From the NCBI GenBank assembly GCA_009733575.1, contig ML769398.1, positions 389,932-453,931 of the forward strand: DNA of 64,000 nucleotides. The letters run 5' to 3'. Below, one piece after another: positions 44,200-54,401 of the stretch. Numbering within the stretch: position 1 is the stretch's first letter; each line of letters starts with the position of its first letter. This DNA is from Gymnopus androsaceus JB14. Lineage: Eukaryota > Basidiomycota > Agaricomycetes > Agaricales > Omphalotaceae. Both the position numbers and the translations under genes were made by a program. Below the pieces are notes generated by a model that was not told where the DNA came from, did no database searches, and worked only from the letters and a program-made list of their open reading frames with translations.

Positions 44200-45120
44200 A
44201 TAGCGTCAACGAAGATCTCCCAGCCTGAACAAAGTCTTACCTGACATCTCGAGCAACACCCTTTATACAAGGATCTGCACGGCATTGGTACGGTGCACGA
44301 TTTACATCTGTGTGCTTCGTCGCAACCACCTCCTTGACACCTTGGTCGTAACTGCCCTTCGACGTTTGCGTCGACCGACCGCGTGTGCCAACATTCTCAG
44401 AGCATTTATAGGGCTGGAAATTCTTTGGTCAATACCGTTGCGAGTACCTGTAATTTTAGAACTCACTCTCCACTTTCCGCGTAGAATTGCAGACATCGAT
44501 CTGCAAAATCACCCGCTCTCTCTTTCGTGTCCCATACACCGATACACTCGGCAAATTCAATTTTCTCCCGAAATAATCCATGCAGTCTCCAAAATCGACC
44601 ATTTGCAGTGATTGCAAGATGCCACTGGCCAGAGTGTTCCTTATTTTCACAGACCTCGACCAAGGGAACTTCCAGATTTTGGTCAAAGCAGTAGGCTCCG
44701 GGCAAAGATTAGCTCACCTGTCGGTAGGCGCAAGTACGCCTTACATGCATCGTCCCATGTTCGAACCTTTTGGCGAACCTCCATCACCATTGTAACAGCG
44801 ACGATCTCAAGCTGCTCCCACGTCGAAGTTGATACGTGAGGCCACTGCCAGTTTCGACGAATATCTCTACTGTCTACACTAGAGATGAGATCATTCATCT
44901 TGGTTAGAGAGAGACCGGCTGTTGAAATATATATCAAAACGTGTCAAGATGAGCTTTGAGCTGTGATCATACCTTTGGTAAAAGGGCGACCTGGAGCAAA
45001 GTAGATATGTAGTCCGTTTCAATTCACCATCGTGGATGGTGATAAGACGAGATGGACACAATGGTCTCTGTCGAGGATTCTACGCAAATTTGTCCTAAAG
45101 GCTAACTCGATAGTGTTCCG
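44200..45120 (-). CDS. Unrecognised coding exons, probably the 5' part of the chimeric gene
   Basis: On the minus strand several exons link by canonical introns: LITIHDGELKRTTYLLCSRS (near 45060-45000), AGLSLTKMNDLISSVDSRD, WPHVSTSTWEQLEIVAVTMV, then after an intron GAYCFDQNLEVPLVEVCENK, SGQWHLAITANGRFWRLHGL and KIEFAECIGVWDTKERAGDF. Near 44340-44250 one frame is strikingly Cys-rich (RCQGGGCDEAHRCKSCTVP, CRSLYKGCCSRCQ) and splices in phase through an intron ending CTAGTAG to ELNYSLKSISMRPPS, i.e. into the next gene model. I therefore suspect one long gene with a zinc-binding Cys cluster in the middle. No family is recognised; the 5' end is not located. Confidence 0.42.
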
Positions 45121-45228
45121 CACAATCTTATGTGTAGAGACCACCATCTTTGGTAGCCCCTGCCATAGTGTCTCTTTCAAGCAACGTACAACGGGGGATG
45201 TGAATGATGTCGTTAGTACATCCAATTC

Positions 45229-45781
45229 TTAGGGCAGGTCTCTCAAGAGCATCTCTTTCTCCCGGGTATCCAGATCGCGAAGCAAGTCCACAATTTCACA
45301 ATCCGTTTTCCTCAGATTGCCCAATTTCATCGTAAAAGCGGCAGACACGATGCCGCCGTCTTCCGTATGAATAGTGAATTCACGGGGCCTGTTGGGAATA
45401 TCCAAAACAGCTGAATCAAAGGGATCGAATGGAGGGATACTACTGTGCTTTCAGCTGTAGTTTCGGTCTAACAGATCGGAGGTCAGCTAGTGCAGGAAAT
45501 ATAAGTTCATTTAAAGACAAGGAATCACTCGTTAAGCCAGCGAATTTTTTTTTGCACTTGGACGCAGTCGGTCCCTCTGAAATCGTTGAAAGCACGCTCC
45601 AGCATGTCAATGTACTTCGGGTCTCGACTGTTCACTGGCTGTTTAGCGAAAGCCAGAATCATATCTGCAAGATTTAGTGATTAACTTTTCCCAGTAATAA
45701 ATCTTGCCAAGATTTCGAACCGCGTCCTAATATCTTCCGTTTTTTTGTCCCGGGTTTCTTTGGTGGCCTAGTTGAAGACAT
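45229..45781 (-). CDS. Hypothetical small protein
   Basis: The ATG at 45779-45781 gives MSSTRPPKKPGTKKRKILGR, strongly basic like a nuclear localisation signal, followed by GSKSWQDLL. After an intron with unclear donor comes MILAFAKQPVNSRDPKYIDM and LERAFNDFRGTDCVQVQKKI, then after a second intron PPFDPFDSAVLDIPNRPREF and DCEIVDLLRDLDTREKEMLL, with TAA at 45229-45231. About 150 residues. Codons and composition look genuine, but the splice site after the first exon does not resolve cleanly, so there may be a lesion. Divergent from the small gene at 45860. Confidence 0.45.
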
Positions 45782-45859
45782 CTCGAGGACGGGCTTCTTT
45801 GAAGGAAGAGAGAGTTTCGAGGGGAGTGCTTATCTAATTCAGACAACTTCACTTTCGAT

Positions 45860-46143
45860 ATGCATGAGCCTCAATTGGAAACACGAAGTCAAGCACCAAG
45901 CCTTACAATGAAACCGAGCCCGACACTGAGCTGCCCGGCCATATTCCACCTGGATACAAAAGGTACTGTGTGTATTTGCTGGTAATACTTTCCAGCTTAT
46001 ATGACGATGACAGCTGGTCCAAAATCTGGAAACCAATAACTAGCGAAGAGTATACTGAAGAATCTACTCAAGAGGAAGACTGCGGTCCGACTCTGAAACC
46101 ACCTACTATTCATGAAAGTCGCCCCACCGCAGATGACGGTTGA
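45860..46143 (+). CDS. Hypothetical small protein
   Basis: The ATG at 45860 starts MHEPQLETRSQAPSLTMKPS; a 34-base GT-AG intron (GTACTG...TTCCAG) near 45961-45994 joins DTKS to LYDDDSWSKIWKPITSEEYT, continuing ESTQEEDCGPTLKPPTIHES and ending RPTADDG with TGA 46141-46143. The acidic composition is protein-like but no family is known. It may instead continue by splicing into the next plus-strand exons at 46290. Confidence 0.35.
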
Positions 46144-46287
46144 ATGTTGCTCATTCAGCTCTAATTGATTGACAGAAATAATCTCGTTAATCATCTTGTG
46201 GCTATATGGAACAAGAACTCATCTGACGAGATAGTAAAGTAGGACCCTTTTTTTATTTTCCTTCTAGCCAGCTACTGAACAGGAACC

Positions 46288-47136
46288 AGTTGGGATGAAC
46301 TCGAACAAAACTTGCAAGCATCGCCCATCCATCTTTCAGAAAATGTACATCTGCTTTTGGATTACTTTTATGAAGTGCGAGAAAGTCCAGACAAGACCGA
46401 ACTTCGCGAAGCCCTAATCGTTGGACTCTGTGCAATTTTGACGTTTTCTGCACGTTCTGGGATGAAAGCCAAATCTGTGGTATGTGTGTCGTTTCTTTCT
46501 GTAGCGGGAATAACATGGGATTTGCAGACGAAAAGTATAGGGCCACTTGTCAAGACTTTTCGAGATTCCCACTGGTGTCTGATACTATATGTATTCGAGA
46601 AGTCACTGGAGAAATTGAGCACGCGCTATCCAGTCTCATACAACATCGTCTCTTCGTTTATGCAAGAAGATATCCAATACATGAAGTCGTTAAACTCAGC
46701 TCAGGCGGCTTCTGATGATATCACTATGGTTGATGCGTATGAAGGTTCGTGTAAATGACCAGTATCATTGTAGTCCTACTAACAAAGGGTGTGATAGCTC
46801 CGAACCATTTCCTCTTGACATCCCCTTCTAGTCAGCCCCTGAACATAAATCGCGGTCGCGATCATCCTGAGGAGGTCCTTATCCGCAGGTGGGTAGCACT
46901 AGTAAACTTGAAAGACGCCTATACCTAACCCAAAATCTGCAGACTTTCCGATGTGCATTTCCCAGCAAAGCAGACCAGCGAACATGGTGTGTACTTCGAG
47001 TTGTAATCGTTGCATTTCATTTACTTGATCGCAACTAGACCTCACGTCCACACGCGCATGCTTTTCCTCATTGGTGACTCCTCCTTCTAGCCAATTCGGC
47101 ATTGACGCATGTGATTCGCACACCAGATACTTTTAA
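46288..47136 (+). CDS. Hypothetical gene, probably cut at its 3' end by the repeat boundary
   Basis: Plus-strand exons read WDELEQNLQASPIHLSENVH, LLLDYFYEVRESPDKTELRE and ALIVGLCAILTFSARSGMKA (46289-46479); after an intron ending TTTGCAG, TKSIGPLVKTFRDSHW; then EKLSTRYPVSYNIVSSFMQE and SAQAASDDITMVDAYE; later APNHFLLTSPSSQPLNINRG, DHPEEVLIRR and LSDVHFPAKQTSEHG. The last exon reads LVTPPSSQFGIDA and then runs into the first bases of repeat copy II, stopping at TAA 47134-47136. Helical and alpha-solenoid-like in feel; no family recognised. The 3' end of the original gene appears to have been replaced at the breakpoint. Confidence 0.42.
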
Positions 47137-48944
47137 GCATTGCTACCTCGCCGTTTTATCTTTTCAGCGCTACCGAGGCAGACGAAAGAAAAGGTAAGAA
47201 CCATAAGTGTGACCAAATTTAAACTTGGTCCTTAGTAGTGGTCTACTTAGGCTTGGTACATAGTATAAACCTGATATATTTCTTCACTCTTGGTACTACT
47301 CTCCGCCGACCGATTCAACGTTGTGCGCCGAGACCATGGCATTGTCAAATGATCATATAAAATGATCATATACTTCAGCGTCCACATTCAATTTCGTGCA
47401 AGTCCCTGCAAAATAATTCATGCAATTACGCTTCCCTGTCATTTGAAACCGTATGGGAAACCTCATGTTTCTAGTCTGGACGCTTCAAAACGAGACAAGG
47501 ATCTCCTCCTCCTACGAACATCTGAAGTTCAAGTATCGAAGCATTGTCTTTGAAACGGGTGTCCGTGCCCTCCTTCGCTCTCCGTACAGGAGTTGAAAGG
47601 TCAATCGATATCCCAGGATAAAAGGGAGACTGATACAGAATAATCAACAGGCAATTCTAATGTATTCCAGCTTTGGATAATGTACAATGGGATAGTAAAT
47701 GTGTGTTTGCCAGTGTCGCAGGAGGATGAGGGATAGAAGATGAGGCGAGGGTAAAGTCATCAAGTCGGAAACGTGGCCAGCCTAAGTTGGCAGGGGGCGT
47801 AGCGAGGAGGGGGGAAAGTAAAGGGCATGCAAACGAAGCAAAGCAATGAAAAAGAGAACCAGATGAAGCCCAAAGCTGAAAATGAAAGCAAGAGAGGTGG
47901 CGCAGTCCAAGTCAGATAGATACATGATAATAAATGCGGAGAAGATGTAAAGAAGCCTAGATGGTGAGGATTACTGTTCCGAATATGTGGTGAAAGATTA
48001 GAGTGCACGTCTTTGTTACGCTGCGGCATGAATGGTAGTGTCCGTCCCTTCCAATGTATGGTGAGGACCGTGACCGTTCAAAAATGCAGGAGTCGTCGGT
48101 GTTGTTGGCGTTGTAGGTCTGGATTCGTTATCACCCATTTCCGTCTCCTGCTCTGAAAAGTACTCTGAATCTGACATTGTAGGTGTTTCAGACCCTGAAC
48201 CACCACCCATGACGCCAAATTCATTCACGGACTCTTTAGCTGTTGCAAAAGACCGGAAAGAGGAGGCACGAGATTCTGATCGCATGCTGGGTGCGCCCGA
48301 AGGATGAGCTTCAAAGGCAGGTGGGTTGCGGAAGGAGGTTGGCGGGAGTTTGGACGATGTTGGTACAGAGGCGGTAGCAGGAGAAGAAAGAGGTGCACTT
48401 TGGGGCACGGATGTCGACGCTGGAGAAGATACGATAGTATCTTTGGCAGAAGTCTCAGGTAAATGAGACGAGTGGACCTCCGCAACTTCCTTCGAAGATT
48501 CAGGTACCTCGACGACGGGAGAAGATTGGACCACATCTACTATCGTAGACACTTCTGGCTTTAATTCCCCCGTTGTTAGTTTGAGCTCCTGCACCTCATC
48601 CTGAGTAGGCGAAGATAACTCAACACCTGTGGCCGGTGTATCAGGATCCACAACCGAAACAGGTCGAGAGCTCTCGTGTACACGGATTTCTGGAGTCTCC
48701 AGAACACTCGACGTATTGGAGCCACTACTTTCTCCACTACTCTCGCTTGAGCGACCAGCAGAGTCAGATGTATTTGGAGCATTCGCGCCAGCCTCCGTCG
48801 AGCGGCTCTGCGACCTGAGCCTCGATCCCGACGCAGCAGCACTCTCTGTTTGTTCAAACTCTGGCGGTGGGTTCAAGTCTTGCGTGCTTCTTGCATGGGC
48901 AATAGCGTCCTCTCCATACGGCATCCCAAATCTCGAGAACGCGT
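47110..48944. repeat. Direct repeat, copy II
   Basis: Same sequence as 41051-42908. Here the coding end of the repeat continues into the full-length parent gene (ISSRDAFSRFG), whereas in copy I it continues into a different gene (SVLGDAFSRFG). The other end abuts the truncated plus-strand gene. The bases 47137-48015 are the non-coding 3' flank of the parent gene and hold no gene. Confidence 0.9.
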
Positions 48945-50367
48945 CTCGCGAGCTGATGAGCTTGAGCTGCTCAGGCGTAGGTCCAGTTTTCGGATACGTG
49001 AACTCTGTACGAACAACAGTATGTGTGAGTGGGGAGGATATAGAAGCGAGAGATATGGATGAAGGGGAAGTGAGATGGTTGGAATTGAGAGTCGCGGTAG
49101 ACTTTTTACGGTTCAGAGGATTTGTAATACTAAATAGAGAGGACGAAGATTGGGATGGGCGGTGACCAACATGATGATTGGAGGTGGACGTGCGAGATGG
49201 TATCGAAGTTAGTGAGAGTGCACCTCCAGAATCAACCCGCTGGTGTGACTGTTCTGAAGGCACCGGAAGGCCAGGAGGAGCAAGTGGGCTTCTCCCACTC
49301 AAGCCAAACAGATTGCGGAAGGAGCGTCTATTGGACGATCTGTTGGAGGCTGTGGATGAAGCTGTCAAAGAACTGGATGTTGGAGGTGGCGGTGATGATG
49401 TTGTGGGTACGGGCGGGACTACCTCGTCGCTCAAGTCAACTACTTCAAAGTAAGCAGGTGCTGCTCCTCGAGGATCCGGAGTTTCGTTATCAGTGACGTT
49501 GGTATCAACGCGTACTAGAGAACTCGTGTCTCCTGTGTCGCGGGACCGTCGACCTGTGTCAATACTGCGACTACGAGGCTCCGGATGCACCTCAGGCAAA
49601 AGAGCCGCTGCGGAGTGATCTGCCAAATCGACAGTTTCATCTCCATCCAACAAGGGCATATCATGGGGAGAGTCGGGTACAGGAGAATATCTTTCCTCTG
49701 GTGAATAACGCTCACTTTCACCATCTTCGTGGACGGGAGGCATTTCACCATCTAGAGGAGCATCTTCCATATCCTGAGGTCCACTATATCGCGTGTAATT
49801 AACTAGTGCTCATTATTTCAGGCGGCATTACTTACCGGAATATGACCAATTCCTGTTCTCCGGGCTCCTTCATATACATAGGTAATGACGCTGTGGATAT
49901 CTGAGAAGGAGTCCTTTGAGTTCTGCGAGCCCTTCGGGGTCGATTACTGGCAGTAGTAGTAGCAGCAGCAGTACCGTTTGTTGTTGTGCTACTAGTATTA
50001 CCAGTTAATTGATCAGCCGTGAGTTCAGTTGTGGGAGCCATGGCCCCAGCTCCTACAGCTGCAGCGTGGCTAAAACTTGCAAGAATTCGAAGTCCTCCTG
50101 TAGTAGACCTCTTTGACCACAGATAGGCGGAAACTGTAAAGACGAGAACCATGACCACTATTATTGGAATCTGAAGATAGTTAGACAGTTAGCTAGTCAT
50201 TAGCAGGAAAACAGACAAACCCATATCTTGATAGAAGACGAGGAAGAGTTGTCGTCTCTTCTCTGAAATTCCCCAAAATGGATTGTCACTGGAGTAGCCA
50301 AGGCGGAATCTAAGCGGGAAAAGGCCACCAAAAAGGCGAGGAAAGAAGAAGAAGGAGAAATAAGCAT
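48016..50367 (-). CDS. Single-pass membrane protein with long Ser/Pro-rich cytoplasmic tail
   Basis: The ATG at 50365-50367 gives MLISPSSSFLAFLVAFSRLD and SALA, a good signal peptide; a longer start at 50460 is possible. A short lumenal part (TPVTIHFGEFQRRDDNSSSS) precedes a transmembrane helix split by an intron (IPIIVVMVLVFTVSAYLWSK). The tail contains Ala/Thr-rich sequence, PMYMKEPGEQELVIFR, acidic and SP-rich repeats (RYSPEERYSPVPDSP), a PPxY-like APAYFEVVDL, and a long Ser/Thr/Pro region ending GTDTTIHAAA at 48016. About 750 residues. Function unknown; such architecture fits cell-surface sensors or adaptor-recruiting proteins. It is the likely donor of the C-terminal part now also present at 41991-42908. 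Confidence 0.72.
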
Positions 50368-50821
50368 TAGAATATTGTACAAGCCGTTTCGTGAATCATA
50401 GGAGGAATCGCAGGACATAAGAAGAAGAATGATAGAAGAAAGAAGAAAGGGCCCGTGCAAGCCCGGTCTTTCTTATTAAAAAATCATTTGTCTGAGGCAC
50501 CCACGCCGGCGACGACTCGGCAAGTAGTACCTTCTCAAATTGAGTCTCAATTGCTATGTAGATCTTTGATACATAAAGCTTGCTAGTTCTGCTCGTTTCT
50601 CAAGAGTCCAATCTCCGCAGAATTTAGGATGCAAGCTAGTAGACGCATTAATTGTGGCGCAATTACAGGCACACGAGCTCATTGTGCGTTCGTGCGTGCA
50701 GCAGATGATTATTTAATTATACGAGTAGGGAAAAACCGAAGAATCATCATGGATACCCTGGGTATACGTGTATACGCTGTCACCAATAGACACAGTAATA
50801 TTACCGGCTATACTTCTCGTG

Positions 50822-52086
50822 TCACAATCCCCCGTCACTCATTACCTCCTCCAAACCCTTTATAAGCCTTTTTGCACTCACCTCCAGCTTCTCATCCCTC
50901 GCACGACCCACTTCTACCAAAGTTTTTTTAGCCTTCATACCTCCTGCAGCAGTCGGACCTGTTACGCTGACACTCAGAGCGCCAAACGTACTACCATTGT
51001 ATGCTCCGTTGGATGTCATGGCAGGCGTATAGATGAGTGCGATCCTCCGTGGAGAGAATGATACACCGAGTGCCTCGAAAGGAAGAGGATTAATCTTGGC
51101 TTTCACTTTGGAGGAGGAGGCGAAGGTAGTGTTCCCGATAGGAGATGCAGGTACGGACGTAGACGGGCTCGAAGAAGGAGGCGACCCTCGTCGAATCTTG
51201 GATTTAGCTAATGAGATATATGAGGAACGGGAAAAGGGATTGAATGAGACTTTGGTCGGAGATGGGGACGGTTGGGGAGAGGCGGAATGTAGTACAGCTA
51301 ATTGAGTAGGAGGCACATCCGTACCCGTTACCTCGGGTCGAGCTGAGACCACAGCTTCGGTAGTCTGTCTGGAGACATCGGTAACCGTGCTGTGGCCGAG
51401 TTCTGACGAGGGCTCAGAGAGGGATGAAGGTGTGTTTCCTTGATACACTAGACCGGCTTTAACTCCTTCCTCCAATACCAAGTCCTCCAATCTGCTGCGA
51501 GGTTGAACCATATCAAAGAGATCCTTATATGCCTCTTCTCGAGGAAGATGCAACGATGTCGCATCAAGAAGAAAGTCCTCGTGCGCCAAAAGCGCTATGA
51601 AGAGATCTAGAGTGGCTAATTCTCGACGGACAATTAATTCTGAGCCTGGCTGTGCAGTTGAGGAGAGTGGATCCGAAGTATACGGCGGACGAACAAGAGA
51701 TGCGTATGCACCAAGGTATGTTTCATGCAGAATATGCATGCAAGCTTTAGAAGATGTCGTTAGCCGTGGAATGAAGCTGCCGATGAGTTTCCCTTACCGA
51801 TATAAAGAGACTTGTTCACCAATCGCAACGAAGTTTCTAGCCAGTACAAGTTCATCCTCTGTCGTTCAATTTTTGTTTCGCCTTCATAGCGCCCGTCACA
51901 CGTTGGGAACGTCGAATAGACGACGTGGAGCAGCAAATGAGACGGTAAAGTCGAGAAGGTCGGCTTTGATGACGTATTTGGAGTGCTCTCACTGCTTTCT
52001 GCTACTTCGGAGAATGGAGGAGGCGGAGAGCGATAATCCAGGTAGGGTGGCGGTGGTGGATGCATCCACTTTTCGTCAATGATCAT
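50822..52086 (-). CDS. Conserved hypothetical protein, about 400 residues
   Basis: The ATG at 52084-52086 begins MIIDEKWMHPPPPPYLDYRS, then LPSHLLLHVVYSTFP, an F-box-like opening helix, and YWLETSLRLVNKSLYI. After one intron (about 51790-51740) the protein continues ACMHILHETYLGAYASLVRP, ELATLDLFIALLAHEDFLLD and REEAYKDLFDMVQPRSRLED, then a Ser/Pro-rich linker and a conserved-looking C-terminus (LPFEALGVSFSPRRIALIYT; KRLIKGLEEVMSDGGL) ending at 50822. I believe it belongs to a conserved basidiomycete family without a described function; the F-box reading is a weak guess. Confidence 0.66.
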
Positions 52087-52735
52087 CTGAGAAAATCAGA
52101 GGGAGAGATAGCGGTTATTTATACGACGAAGCTTGCTAGAAGCAATGAAATTACGATGTGAGAAGAACTGCGGTGCCGTTTTTGCGTCCCGTATGGTTAG
52201 CTATTACAAGCTGAATGGGTCAACTTGAAGTAAAGAAAGAGCGCCCTTAACGGGATAGGCTGCGGTCTGTTAAGAGAGAGATGGTTCCACAGCTGTGAGA
52301 CTAGGATAAGGATCTTGTGATAGACTCGAACCAGTCGCCCGTGTAAAGACTTTAGGTGATCAAGGATCAAAGTCTTAGCGGAGCGACTGGTACAGAATCC
52401 CGGCATTTTGCCGGGTCGAGTTTCAATGACGTATTTGATTGAACTTGGAGAAATCGTGAAAAATGGTCTGTCCTTTATATCTTTTTTTTGTATAATTAAA
52501 TAGCGGGCGACATACGCCTCAATGCGATGATTAAAGGGGTTTTTACCGTTTGTAAAAATATCATTCCATTCACGAGATGTTTAGCAATCTTTCGGAGCCT
52601 AATACCATTAGGGGTCTTTACTGATGCCACCATGAAAGGGGCTCATGCCAAAGTACGACGCGTACAATTGAAAATCCATACCCTATACCCACAACGAGAA
52701 GGTATATAGAAAGCAATTAGACTCAAGTACATACT
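52087..52735. other. Non-coding stretch with two perfect short hairpins
   Basis: No gene is supported. It contains CCAGTCGC (52331-52338) paired with GCGACTGG (52383-52390), an inner AAGACTTT/AAAGTCTT pair, and next to it CCCGGC-ATTTT-GCCGGG (about 52399-52415). On the minus strand the sequence GGTTCGAGTCT resembles a tRNA T-loop/B-box, but no complete tRNA fold could be drawn. Confidence 0.4.
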
Positions 52736-53698
52736 ATGCCTAGCGCATCAGTTGCAATCACGCATCGCAGCTTTCCTGACTGTAATCCTTTCTGAATATA
52801 CTCTTTCCGTGTTTCGGTGATGTTCCGATGATAAAATTCGAAAATGTCCTCAGGCATGTGCAATGGTCGATGGCGATGAAGGAAGTCCTGAATTTGTTCG
52901 ACCTCAGTTCGACTATTCATGTAGATGATAGTCTGCGGAAATCCTTCGTTTTCACCGGTTGGAAACAAGGAGAATAGATCGGCATAAGTAGTGGTAGGAT
53001 GCTGGAGGACACGGATGGAGAGCGCCACATTATATTTCGCGTTCGATACAGCAACCTGTTCAGGAATGAGGCCAACTTTGAATAGAATGTCCTTTATTAC
53101 TTCCTCAGGCATAGTTGCAGATGAAAAAAGGACCGGTAATCCACTAGGCAATCGAACAAGAAGTTTGCCTGGTTGTCCATATTCTGTCCTAAAGTCATCG
53201 CCTCATTCACTGGCACAATGAGCTTCGTTAATGACGAGTTCAACGCAGTTATCGCGAGATGTTTTATTTCTGAGGACTTGTTTGTGGAATGAATTCGATG
53301 ATGCAGTCTCAGGAGATACAAAAACGACCCGATGCTTCAAACAATCATCTTCTCCAGGCGTGTTCTGACCAAGTAGTCATTAGTATCAAGTAATTGAAGG
53401 AAAATCCGAATACGCACCTCAAAAATATCATCCATTTTATCTCCTTCAGAGTTCACCGCAAGTGCAGAGATCAAGGCGTCGTTTTCGGTATCCCAGTGGT
53501 AGAAAAGAGCATACCAGAATGCAAAAGTTTTGCCACCGCCTGTCGGTAAGTTGTAACCGGTGGACATACCCCGCAAAATGTTCTTCCCTGCATGATCCTG
53601 GTGTTCTCTCAGCTCCTCAATATTGAAACATCACAAAGCATCTTCCTGGCTGTCTCCAGACGTCCTTCATCGAGTACTTGGGGGTATTTGGGAGGCAT
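52736..53698 (-). pseudogene. RecQ-like DEAH-box helicase, degenerate
   Basis: Starts MPPKYPQVLDEGRLETARKM at 53698 and after a one-base shift continues NIEELREHQ and STGYNLPTGGGKTFAFWYAL, a RecQ-type Walker A. The next blocks read VFVSPETASSNSFHKQVLRN, then VINEAHCASE where DEAH is NEAH, followed by an in-frame TGA exactly where the family has Trp (SEWGDDFR). Downstream remain VRLPSGLPVLFSSATMPEE, IIYMNSRTEVEQIQDFLH and LRCVIATDALG (motif V), after which similarity stops near 52736. The frameshift, the stop and the changed catalytic Asp indicate a dead copy. RecQ-like helicases are common repeated genes in basidiomycetes. Confidence 0.75.
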
Positions 53699-54401
53699 GA
53701 AGTGGTTGAAACAGTGAAAGGCCGGACATGATCGATGCGGCTGTAGCATTAGAACGGACGCGAATTTGGAAAAATTAAATATATCTTGTTATTCGTCGCA
53801 TCACTGCGGGCATTTCTATCTAGGTTACGAGGCGATATGAGGAGGTAAAGGACAAAGTGGTTTTGACGCTGGTCGAAGAATTTGGCGAAGTTCAAACAAT
53901 TACGTCATGGAAGTCCGACCCGCTAAAGTGCCGGCTTTCTGTTCCAGTCCCTCTGCCGAGAAAGTGATTCCGCACATCACGTCTCTGCAGCAGGGAGTGG
54001 TTCGAGTCTAATCTTGTGACGACACTGCCAAAAACGTTGAATTCATTCCAGCGGCTTGTCGAGCCACGGTCACTGAAAATTCGGCAACTAGAGAGGAGGT
54101 CCCGTCTGGAGGAAGGAAGGTATATTATACACGGCAAGGTCTAAATCTGGTCCAATGAACGGAATACATGAGTTTTGGATTTTAAGCGCTTAATACTCTA
54201 GACGCCCGCGTCGGGAGCTTCTTCTCAGTTCTCCAATATTGAGGACACACATGCTTCGTCAATTACTTCAAGTAAGTACATACACAAGTACAATATAGCA
54301 AGATAAGCTCTGGCTTTACGATAAGCACAGTGACCAGCAGAAAGAAGATGATTCGTTATAGCGTTTCAATGTTGAGCAAAAACAAGCAATTAAGAAGCAA
54401 A
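53699..54401. other. Intergenic stretch
   Basis: About 700 bases without a supported gene. A minus-strand open frame at 53892-54137 lacks motifs and has an improbable composition. Nothing else is seen. Confidence 0.35.

Noticed and set aside
41051..48944. The 1.85-kb direct repeats as LTRs of a retrotransposon
   Set aside because: They contain part of a host gene, do not begin TG and end CA, and the block between has no gag or pol motifs.
53985..54020. GTGGTTCGAGTCTAATC as a tRNA T-arm
   Set aside because: The flanking bases do not form the T stem, and no D arm, anticodon arm or acceptor stem can be drawn.
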